The notes below the pieces were generated by a model. The model saw nothing but the letters and a program-made list of their open reading frames with translations, ran no database searches and was not told the origin of the DNA. The translations under genes and the position numbers were made by a program. This document shows positions 18,418 to 27,187 of a stretch of 44,024 bases of DNA, in pieces; the stretch's first letter is position 1, and each line of letters begins with the position of its first letter. This stretch comes from Acidobacteriota bacterium (GTDB lineage: Bacteria; Acidobacteriota; Blastocatellia; Chloracidobacteriales; JADJPF01): contig JACQZQ010000079.1 in the NCBI GenBank assembly GCA_016213785.1, positions 1 to 44,024 of the forward strand. Direction: 5' to 3'.

Positions 18418-18999
18418 TTGCTTAAAGTGCCACTTTTGACTAAAACAGAAGTTAGCCTTAGTAGAGAAATGCTTGATGTTGTTACCCGAAGTCAACAGGG
18501 AGACAAAGAAGCATTTCATCACCTTTTTAGGCGTTATAGTAAACCTATACTTAGCTTTATTTATAATTTGGTAGGCGAAAAATCTCTTGCAGAAGAACTT
18601 GCTCAAGAGACTTTTGTAAGAGCTTATAAAAACCTAAATAATCTAAAAGATACAAGCAAATTCTCTAGCTGGCTTTTTGGGATCGCTAAAAATATTGTTA
18701 AGGAAAGCCTAAAAGAAAGCTATACAAATCAATATGTAGAATTAACAGAAATTGATCTAGAAACTCTAGAAACCCCTGATAAAAAAATAATAAATAATGA
18801 ACTTAATCAAGCTATTAAACTTGCAGTTTTAGAACTAAATGAGGATTGGAGAATTGTTTTTACGCTAAAAATGTTTCACCAAAAAAGTTATGAAGAAATA
18901 GCTGAAATAACTGGATGGTCAATAGCAAAAATAAAAACAGACCTTCATCGTGCTCGACTAGAACTTAGAACTAAACTACAAAACTATATAGTTTTATAG
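18418..18999 (+). CDS. ECF-type RNA polymerase sigma factor
   Basis: The start is a TTG at 18418 with a strong AAGGTGAT site six bases before it; the next ATG would cut into region 2. The 193 residues contain sigma region 2 (about 25-90: FHHLFRRYSKPILSFIY, EELAQETFVRAYKNL and FSSWLFGIAKNIV) and region 4 (about 135-190: DWRIVFTLKMFHQKSYEEIAEI with the recognition helix around SIAKIKTDLHRARLEL). It lies 16 bp before the zinc-finger/TonB protein, the position of a cognate anti-sigma factor. The target promoters are unknown. It is about 115 bp after the first TonB gene and may be co-transcribed with it. Confidence 0.94.
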   Translation: MLKVPLLTKTEVSLSREMLDVVTRSQQGDKEAFHHLFRRYSKPILSFIYNLVGEKSLAEELAQETFVRAYKNLNNLKDTSKFSSWLFGIAKNIVKESLKESYTNQYVELTEIDLETLETPDKKIINNELNQAIKLAVLELNEDWRIVFTLKMFHQKSYEEIAEITGWSIAKIKTDLHRARLELRTKLQNYIVL

Positions 19000-19015
19000 C
19001 TATTAGGAAACTTTT

Positions 19016-20266
19016 ATGAAATGTGCAGAAATACTTCTAATATTAGAAGACTATACTTACGGCGAGTTGCCAGATATAGATAGCATAGGCGTAGCTGCAC
19101 ATTTACGTGACTGCTCTAGTTGTCTAGAAAAATACGAATTAGTACTTAAAGAAAATGAAACTTTTGCAGATTATTTTACAGATATAGAAGTTAATCCTAA
19201 GCTTTGGGCAAATGTCCAAAAATGCATATCTTCAGAGCTAGAGCTTGAAGACTTAAAAAACACAAATAGTTTTCCTCAAAATCAAACTATTTCTCTTATC
19301 AAACCTGTGTTTTTAGAATTCTCTGAACCTCAAGCTCTTTGGAAAAGGTTAGTAACTGTTTTAGACACAACATTAAGTGATTTTAGTTCAAACCCTAAAC
19401 TCTTTTTTCAAAATCTATTTCAAGAAGATAGATTACTTACGCGAGATAAAAAATATTGGAGGGTTGGTAGGAACATAGCAACATTTCTTTGGCTATTTAG
19501 TTTAATTTCTTACGTAAGTGTAATTGAAAATTTACCAAAAAGCTTTTATCAAAAAGAAGAAGTAGAAAAAATAGTAGACTTAGCACCTCTCACTTTTCCA
19601 AAAAATTTAACGTCTAAAGAAAATCAACCTAGCCAAAATAATTCAAATAAAAATTCTATTATCTTATCAGAATCAAACACTTACAAAGGGAGTAGTTCAT
19701 CTTTAACTAATCAAGAGCCTAAGAATACTGTAAGTAATAGATATAGTTTTCCAAATATATCAATGCCTAAAGATTTACCTGATAGTAATTTACCTAGCTT
19801 AACATTTGGGATTACTAATGATAATGGTGCAAATAATGGAAGTTCTGATATTGCAGGATCAAAAGATGGGAAGGGAAAATCAGGTTTAGGTGAAAATCAA
19901 TCAATAGTTCAAGGAAGTGAAAATGGTTATGGGCTAGGAACTGGACAAGGGCCACAGCTTTTAGAAGGCGATATTATTTATAATGCTAATGATACTAATA
20001 TAATTCCTGTTAGGGTTTTATCTAAAGAGAAACCCCGTTATACAGAAGAAGCACGTCAAAAACAAATAGAAGGAAAAGTTATTTTATTAGTAATTTTTAA
20101 TAAAAATGGAGCAGTGACTAACATACAAGTTATCAGTAGTCTTGGGTATGGGTTAGACGAAGAGGCTATAAAAACAGCGTCTCAGGTAAAATTTCTTCCT
20201 GCAACAAAAAATGGATTAAATGTAAGTGTTAGAGCAAGGTTAGAATATACTTTTACTCTATTTTAA
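19016..20266 (+). CDS. Anti-sigma zinc finger fused to TonB C-terminal domain
   Basis: The 416-residue protein begins with a ZAS-type motif: Cys3, then His29-x3-Cys33-x2-Cys36, the pattern by which cytosolic anti-sigma domains hold ECF factors. A soluble stretch (about 60-150) leads to one membrane segment (about 153-172), a Ser/Asn/Gly-rich periplasmic linker, and a TonB C-terminal domain (about 330-416: PRYTEEARQKQIEGKVIL and SLGYGLDEEAIKT). Residues from about 105 onward are paralogous to the TonB at 17306, so the gene looks like that TonB with an anti-sigma head added. The start is 16 bp after the sigma stop. I infer that it binds the sigma factor and responds to receptor engagement in the periplasm. 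Whether it also energises receptors is unknown. Confidence 0.85.
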   Translation: MKCAEILLILEDYTYGELPDIDSIGVAAHLRDCSSCLEKYELVLKENETFADYFTDIEVNPKLWANVQKCISSELELEDLKNTNSFPQNQTISLIKPVFLEFSEPQALWKRLVTVLDTTLSDFSSNPKLFFQNLFQEDRLLTRDKKYWRVGRNIATFLWLFSLISYVSVIENLPKSFYQKEEVEKIVDLAPLTFPKNLTSKENQPSQNNSNKNSIILSESNTYKGSSSSLTNQEPKNTVSNRYSFPNISMPKDLPDSNLPSLTFGITNDNGANNGSSDIAGSKDGKGKSGLGENQSIVQGSENGYGLGTGQGPQLLEGDIIYNANDTNIIPVRVLSKEKPRYTEEARQKQIEGKVILLVIFNKNGAVTNIQVISSLGYGLDEEAIKTASQVKFLPATKNGLNVSVRARLEYTFTLF

Positions 20267-20277
20267 TAAGAAGACAG

Positions 20278-20317
20278 AAAAACCCAACCTTGTTTGTAAT
20301 TTACAAAGCTGGGTTTT
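20278..20317. terminator. Bidirectional terminator after the sigma/TonB cluster
   Basis: An arm of about 15 bp (aaaacccaaccttgt) pairs with acaaagctgggtttt, with one G-T pair or mismatch. It has A and T runs on each side and sits between convergent stop codons at 20266 and 20356. Confidence 0.85.
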
Positions 20318-20355
20318 ACAAAAAATCTCTAATATTCTAGATATTTTATTAAATA

Positions 20356-20634
20356 TTATTCAACTTTTATACCATTCCAAAAAGCCACATAGCCTTTAAT
20401 TTGTTTAGCTGCTTCTTTAGGTTCAGGATAAAACCATGCAGCATCTTTATTAACTTGACTATCAACAACTATATGAAAATAGCTTGCGTGTCCTTTCCAT
20501 CCGCAAAAAGTATGAGTTCCACTTTGGCGAAAATAAGCTTTATTAATTGAATCTGGGGGAAAATAATGATTACCTTCTATCACTATTGTTTTATCACTTT
20601 CTGCTATTACAGTGCCATTCCAGGTTGCTTTCAT
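20356..20634 (-). CDS. DUF427-family protein
   Basis: The 92 residues match the DUF427 fold nearly end to end. Visible features are MKATWNGTVIAESDKTIVIEGNH at the start, YFPPDSINK, the conserved TFCGWKGHASYF core (about 42-53), and DAAWFYPEPKEAA near the end. The family is widespread and small, and its biochemical role is not established. The conserved Cys, Trp, His and Tyr residues are present. It stands alone, with a terminator on its 3' side and a long gene-free region on its 5' side. Confidence 0.92.
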   Translation of the reverse strand: MKATWNGTVIAESDKTIVIEGNHYFPPDSINKAYFRQSGTHTFCGWKGHASYFHIVVDSQVNKDAAWFYPEPKEAAKQIKGYVAFWNGIKVE

Positions 20635-21072
20635 AGGTGTTTGCTCCTTTTAGGAAAACTTTATTATGTGAGGGGACTTTAATTAATCTAAAGATTATAA
20701 CACTAAATATTATCCAAATTTTTAAGCAAACTTATTTTAGATATATTTTTTGTTAAATCTCCATATTTTTGAAGTTAAAATACATTTTTTCAAAAACGTT
20801 GTTTAAGATTTTACTCCAAAAAAGATTTTTGTCTTTAGCTAAGATTTTCTATTACTTATACCTTACAAACAATCCTCTTAATAAAAACCCCTATGGCATT
20901 AGATTTGCTCAAGGCTTTTTAACCAAAATCAACTTATTTTCTTTAAGAAAAAAAAGTCTATAACACTCTAGTAGCCTATTTATTTAGGTTTTAGGATAGC
21001 TTTGTTTCTTAAAAACTATTTTTCTTACCTAATGTAAGTTTCTTACAATAATAACTTTAGGAGTATAAATTT
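20635..21072. other. Gene-free AT-rich region
   Basis: I see no gene in these 438 bases. A short inverted repeat, cttac/gtaag (21024-21028 with 21034-21038, and a further cttac at 21042), lies just before the decayed gene and may be its old promoter region. Confidence 0.6.
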
Positions 21073-21376
21073 ATGAGCAAGAGTTACAGTTTAGATAAGC
21101 GCTTAAAAGTACTTTCTCCTTGTGATGAAAGCTGGGAAACAATGAAAGGAAATGACCAAATACGTTTTTGAAGTCATTGCCAACTCTTAGCGATGAACGG
21201 GGCAATTTTTCTTTTTCATCAATACCAGAAGATGAGTACTTATTGGTGAGTACAGCAGATGGTTTTAAGAAAGTAGAAAGCGATATTCTTATATAAAGTT
21301 TAAACTCAGAGCTAATGGAAAAATTTACTGCTCTTGCGGTAAAACGTTTACTAAAATCTGTTAGAGCCAAAAAATA
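21073..21376 (+). pseudogene. Decayed gene: Cys/Trp-motif N-terminus plus carboxypeptidase-regulatory segment
   Basis: The ATG at 21073 opens a frame encoding 32 residues that include LSPCDESWETMKGNDQIRF, then hits TGA at 21169-21171 and continues SHC. Acidobacterial proteins of this kind read RFCSHC here, so the TGA replaces a Cys codon. Beyond it the frame loses homology. Another frame (from about 21183) encodes SDERGNFSFSSIPEDEYLL and STADGFKKVESDI, the end of a CarboxypepD_reg-type domain, and stops at 21294. A third frame encodes KIYCSCGKTF before stopping. A stop, at least one frameshift and an apparent internal deletion together indicate a pseudogene. A terminator remains after it. Confidence 0.75.
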
Positions 21377-21382
21377 AAGTTG

Positions 21383-21422
21383 AAAAAGAGAGCCTTAGCT
21401 ATAGCTAAAAGCTCTCTTTTTT
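21383..21422. terminator. Bidirectional terminator between the pseudogene and groEL
   Basis: AAAAAGAGAGC pairs with GCTCTCTTTTT. Inside, TTAGCTATAGCTAA adds a further stem. It lies 18 bp past the groEL stop and at the end of the pseudogene. Confidence 0.85.
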
Positions 21423-21440
21423 AATTATTACTTCTTAAGA

Positions 21441-23081
<1,641 letters not shown>

Positions 23082-23099
23082 TTATGCTGTTCTCTTAGA

Positions 23100-23399
23100 T
23101 TAAGCATTTTCTAGTATTCCTAAAACTTCTTCTTCTTTCATAATAATATATTCTTTATCATCAACTTTTATTTCTGTGCCTGAATATTTTCCAAAAAGCA
23201 CAGTATCCCCAACTTTTACACTAGGTTGAAGACGTAAGCCATTATCTAAAAGCTTTCCATCACCTACGGCAACTACTTTAGCGCGTTGTGGTTTTTCTTT
23301 GGCTGTGTCAGGAATAATTATTCCTCCACGAATTTGTTCTTTTTCTTCTTCGCGAGTAAGTAAAATACGATCGCGCAATGGTCTAATTGACTGTGACAT
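23100..23399 (-). CDS. groES: 10-kDa co-chaperonin GroES
   Basis: I choose the ATG at 23399, with AAAGGG nine bases before it; an upstream TTG at 23417 would place that site inside the gene. This gives 99 residues, beginning [14 protein letters not shown]. The mobile loop (about 18-33, [18 protein letters not shown]) and the C-terminal EEEVLGILE are typical. It caps the GroEL ring. As first gene of the operon, it directly follows the CIRCE/promoter region. Confidence 0.97.
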   Translation of the reverse strand: MSQSIRPLRDRILLTREEEKEQIRGGIIIPDTAKEKPQRAKVVAVGDGKLLDNGLRLQPSVKVGDTVLFGKYSGTEIKVDDKEYIIMKEEEVLGILENA

Positions 23400-23450
23400 T
23401 TCTATGAACCCTTTCAACTATTGATTTTATAAGCAATTAAAATAATATAA

Positions 23451-23504
23451 TTAGCACTCTGATTCTTAGAGTGCTAATTATATTCATAGATTTTTTCTTG
23501 TCAA
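23451..23504 (-). promoter_or_regulatory. groESL promoter with perfect CIRCE operator
   Basis: On the minus strand, TTGACA (23504-23499) and TATAAT (23482-23477) are separated by 16 bp, a near-consensus sigma-70 promoter. CIRCE follows at 23477-23451: TTAGCACTC, nine bases, GAGTGCTAA, with both arms perfect. Its first base is the last base of the -10. CIRCE is the binding site of the heat-shock repressor HrcA, which should therefore be encoded elsewhere in this genome. Confidence 0.96.
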
Positions 23505-23556
23505 CATTCAGATGAAAAGCTTTTAAGGGAAAGTATTAGAAAGCGTAGCGCTTAAT

Positions 23557-26500
23557 TTATCGTAAAAAGCCATAGGTTAGGGCAAATTGGATTGTCCTAG
23601 AAGAAAGAGAGCTATTTACACTTGATCCAAAACCTGGTGATTCTAAAATCCTTACAGGTACTCCAAAATGTGTGCGATTAAAAATATTAAAAGCTTCAAC
23701 CCTTAAATTAATTGTTTGGCTTTGAGTTAGCTTAAGTTTTTTTGAAATGGCTAAATCTAGTGAAGCAATTCCCTGACTACGAAAGGTGTTTCGCCCTACA
23801 GCGCCATTATTTCCTGCTAAAGCAAGTAGCGAAAATAAAGATATATTAGAAGGTAAACTTATTCGAGTTCGCCCTTTATTAGAAATTATTAAATTCTCTG
23901 AATTATCTAAGCGATCAGACAAATTACCATCAAAGTTAATATCTGAACTAGAATTTACAGTAAATGGTTGACCAGTTTGTAATGTTAAAATCCCAGAAAA
24001 ATTAATTTCTTTTAGAATATTTATTAATCTATTATTACCTATGGTATTAAAAGGTTGATATTGGAAAGCTGTACTAAAACGATGTCTAACATCAAAATTA
24101 GCACTAGCTCTTTCTGCTTTTAATCCTAGATTAAATTCTCTTTCATCTTGAGCAGAATTAAAACTTGCGGCTGTGTCAAAAATATCTGACATTTCATCTA
24201 TTGTATGAGAATAGGTATAGGCTGTTTGAAAAAAGAATTTTGTACTAAACCTTTTATTTATGGCTATTTGTAAAGAATGGTAATTAGAATTAGCCGAGCT
24301 AGCAAAGCTAGTAACAGTATCTAAGGCTGGATTAGGTCGTTTTAGTAAAGCTAAAACAGAAGGGGTAACACCTGAAATTGCCCTTATTCCTACTGTAGTA
24401 AATTGTCCTCCATTTGGAGTACGAACTTTAATTAGTTTTTTACCTAGAGTTGCAGCATAAGCAATTGAAAGAGTAAAGCGATTAAAGAAAGCTTGTTCTA
24501 AGGAAAAGGAAATTTGTTGAGTATAAGGTGAACGTAAGTTCTTTTCTGGCAATGTGATACCAGCACCAAAACCAGCACCTACAAAAAATCCACCTACAGA
24601 AATCAATCTACCTATACTTCCTACAAACTCTGTAGATGGAAAGTTTAGAGTATTTAGACTACCAGGAACAATAATAGGCCGACTAATATTCTGAGTGCTT
24701 AAGCGTAAGAAAGCAGGATTAGCACTTAAAACATCAGGAAAAAGAATAGCTGAGCCAAAATTAATAGGAATAAAATTAGGAAAAGCATTACGAGACTGAT
24801 TAACAACCACACCAAGAATCGGGTCATAAAATACACCATAACCTGCCCTTAAGGAGGTTCGGCCATTTCCTCTTATATCCCAAGCAAGTGATAGACGAGG
24901 AGCAAAGTTATTATTATCAGCGCTATAGATTTTTTCTCTGCCTGCTAAAAAGCCTCGTTGAGCATTTACAGCATCAAAAAATCTATCAGAAAAAACACTT
25001 GTTGGATCAAAAACAAGCGAGTCAATGTCCTTAAGGCTTAAAGAGCGTTCTAGCCTGCCTCTTTGATCTGTTGGAACGCTATTACGTTCATAGCGAAGCC
25101 CTAGAGAAAGATTTACTCTAGGGTGAAGTCGAAACTGATCATGAAGAAAAAGGTTTATCTCAGTAAAGCCTAAGGCAAGCGATGAATTTGGCTCAATGGC
25201 TAAGGCTTGAAAAATACTTGATGGAAGCCCAAGAGCAGCAAAATCTACTCCTGTACCTAGAGATGTTCTACCGCTTAAACCTCTGGATATAAAACCACTG
25301 GTAAAGCTAATTTGAGTTCGGTAATTACGTTCTAGAAAGCTATTTAACTCAACAAGTCTTAAGTCAAAACCAAATTTAATTGTATGTCTTTTAAGGTCTA
25401 TTATTGTTGTATCTGCGATTTGAAAAGTGTTATTTACTCGGCCTTGAGGAAAAATACTTGGGTCAATACCTATTGGGCTAAAAGGAGCTAAAAGGATTCT
25501 CCCAATTGGGCCTGTGCTTCCATCCGGTAATCCATCGCCTGTTCGGTCTTTTTGTCTAATTCTAGATTGAAAAACTAATGGACTACCTAAAACTTCGGCA
25601 AAGTTTAGTGATGTACGTCCATAAGAAAACCTAGTTTGGTTAGAAATACTTTTAGTCAAAGATAAATTTAGAGCTAAAACTAAATTTTGTGTTCTGGTAA
25701 ATGCTTTAATACTTGAGTTTAGTGCATTGTCAACGGTTGGAATCAAAGTCTCATCATCAGTAAAATTATAGCGAGTGTTAAAGGTAGAAGGTTTAGATAA
25801 AAAATTATTTTTCCCATCTAATCTTAAGCTAAAAATCCTTCCATCTCCATTAGCAGAGATTAACCTAGTAAAAGTATTGTCCTGATAAGGGCCACCAGGG
25901 TTATTAGGTAAAGGATAAAAGCTTGGATCAAGAACATCTCTACCTAACTTGCTACTATTTTTAGCAAACCTAAAAGCTTTTTCCCTTTCAGAAAAGCTAG
26001 GGACAACAAAATGTACTTCCTCCATTTTTTCAATATGTTGGAGTTCAAAAGAGCCAAAAAACTGTAGCTCATTTTTCTTTATTGGAAAGGCTAAAATCCC
26101 TCCAAACTGATTTCTAGTAAAAGGGTTTTTCTTAGGGTTAGCTTGGTTTTGGAGGTCAAAAAAATCTCTAGCATTAAATTTAGAATCTGTAAAATAATTA
26201 TGAAGTTGGCCTTGAATAAAATTACTACCTGTCTTTGAAACAATATTTATTTGGCCTCCAGAATTTCGGCCTGATTCAGCATCAGCTAGTAAAGTAGAGA
26301 TTTGAAACTCTTTAATTGACTCAACAGATTGTGATGTAGTAGGGGTAAAACCTTGGCGACGAACGCCTATGTCTTGATCATTATTATCTGACCCATCAAT
26401 TGTAAAATTATTACTTCGAGCACGAGCGCCATTTACAGAAAATTGTCCTGTACCTCCAACACCTGTACCAATAGCTGGCCCATTAGATCCTTTAGTAGCA

Positions 26501-27060
26501 GGTGAAGGAAAAACTCCTGGTAGAAGTAAGGCTAGGCTATCAAAGCTACGAATACCAGGCAAAGGTAAAATACTAATTAGATTTTCTGCAAAATTTCCTC
26601 TTAATGTTGCATCTACAATATTTACTTGTAGAGGATCATCAGCAACTAATGAAATAGGTGTTAAAGGAATATTATTAGTTGCTGTGCTATTTATTTGGAT
26701 TGTTAAACTAGCTAGGCTATTTAGCTTTATTGGAGGAGGTTTAATTACTTTTGGTCGGTTTACTTCAATTAAATATCTAGATATTTCTGTAGTCTGATAG
26801 CCCTCTTTTGAGGCTGTAATACGATATTCTCCAGCTAAAAGTAAATCAATTTTATATAAGCCATCAGAGTCAGTTAATTTTGCGTAGTCAAAGCCCGTAG
26901 TAAGGTTATAAAGTTTTATTAATACACCAGATAAAGTATTACTTTGTTCATCTATAACAGTTCCTTCCAAACTACCAGTAATGGTTTGTCCTTTAGCTAT
27001 AGAAAACCCACAAATCAACAAAAGAGTTAGAAAAAATACCCTAGAAAAATTTATTTTCAT
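23557..27060 (-). CDS. Oar-like TonB-dependent receptor
   Basis: The 1167-residue protein starts with a signal peptide (1-24, ending in AKGQ). A carboxypeptidase-regulatory domain (about 28-115: SLEGTVIDEQSNTLSGVLIK and GEYRITASKEGYQT) follows. The plug (about 200-290) contains GQFSVNGARARSNNFTIDGSDNND and the RNSGGQINIVSKTGSN signature seen in Oar/adventurous-gliding type receptors. The barrel ends FALTYGFLR, with an aromatic residue near the end. These large receptors are greatly expanded in Acidobacteriota and import unknown polymers or peptides. It lies downstream of the two NHL-repeat genes in the same orientation, with a 127-bp gap that carries a long inverted repeat. Confidence 0.92.
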   Translation of the reverse strand: MKINFSRVFFLTLLLICGFSIAKGQTITGSLEGTVIDEQSNTLSGVLIKLYNLTTGFDYAKLTDSDGLYKIDLLLAGEYRITASKEGYQTTEISRYLIEVNRPKVIKPPPIKLNSLASLTIQINSTATNNIPLTPISLVADDPLQVNIVDATLRGNFAENLISILPLPGIRSFDSLALLLPGVFPSPATKGSNGPAIGTGVGGTGQFSVNGARARSNNFTIDGSDNNDQDIGVRRQGFTPTTSQSVESIKEFQISTLLADAESGRNSGGQINIVSKTGSNFIQGQLHNYFTDSKFNARDFFDLQNQANPKKNPFTRNQFGGILAFPIKKNELQFFGSFELQHIEKMEEVHFVVPSFSEREKAFRFAKNSSKLGRDVLDPSFYPLPNNPGGPYQDNTFTRLISANGDGRIFSLRLDGKNNFLSKPSTFNTRYNFTDDETLIPTVDNALNSSIKAFTRTQNLVLALNLSLTKSISNQTRFSYGRTSLNFAEVLGSPLVFQSRIRQKDRTGDGLPDGSTGPIGRILLAPFSPIGIDPSIFPQGRVNNTFQIADTTIIDLKRHTIKFGFDLRLVELNSFLERNYRTQISFTSGFISRGLSGRTSLGTGVDFAALGLPSSIFQALAIEPNSSLALGFTEINLFLHDQFRLHPRVNLSLGLRYERNSVPTDQRGRLERSLSLKDIDSLVFDPTSVFSDRFFDAVNAQRGFLAGREKIYSADNNNFAPRLSLAWDIRGNGRTSLRAGYGVFYDPILGVVVNQSRNAFPNFIPINFGSAILFPDVLSANPAFLRLSTQNISRPIIVPGSLNTLNFPSTEFVGSIGRLISVGGFFVGAGFGAGITLPEKNLRSPYTQQISFSLEQAFFNRFTLSIAYAATLGKKLIKVRTPNGGQFTTVGIRAISGVTPSVLALLKRPNPALDTVTSFASSANSNYHSLQIAINKRFSTKFFFQTAYTYSHTIDEMSDIFDTAASFNSAQDEREFNLGLKAERASANFDVRHRFSTAFQYQPFNTIGNNRLINILKEINFSGILTLQTGQPFTVNSSSDINFDGNLSDRLDNSENLIISNKGRTRISLPSNISLFSLLALAGNNGAVGRNTFRSQGIASLDLAISKKLKLTQSQTINLRVEAFNIFNRTHFGVPVRILESPGFGSSVNSSLSSRTIQFALTYGFLR

Positions 27061-27117
27061 TGCAAATTTAAGAGATAGAAATTTTGTCTTTGCTTTTATA
27101 AATTTGCGATAGAAACT

Positions 27118-27177
27118 TATGTCTCTATCCTACAGCTTAAACATTAAAATACTAAAATTACTGAGGATAGAGACATA
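27118..27177. repeat. 14-bp perfect inverted repeat between the NHL gene and the Oar-like receptor
   Basis: TATGTCTCTATCCT (27118-27131) is repeated inverted at 27164-27177, with a 32-base loop. A weaker direct copy of the left arm (gatagaaattttgtct) lies at about 27073-27090. No T run follows on the minus strand, so it is more likely an operator or RNA structure than a plain terminator. Confidence 0.7.
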
Positions 27178-27187
27178 GTGTTGCCTT

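Noticed and set aside
20769-20963. 64-codon frame in the gene-free region before the pseudogene
   Set aside because: It has a TTG start and no ribosome binding site. Its Leu/Lys/Phe-rich composition is what random AT-rich DNA gives.
21169-21171. Selenocysteine read-through of the TGA in the Cys-motif gene
   Set aside because: Homology leaves the frame just after the TGA, further frames are broken and no SECIS-like hairpin was seen. Decay explains it better.
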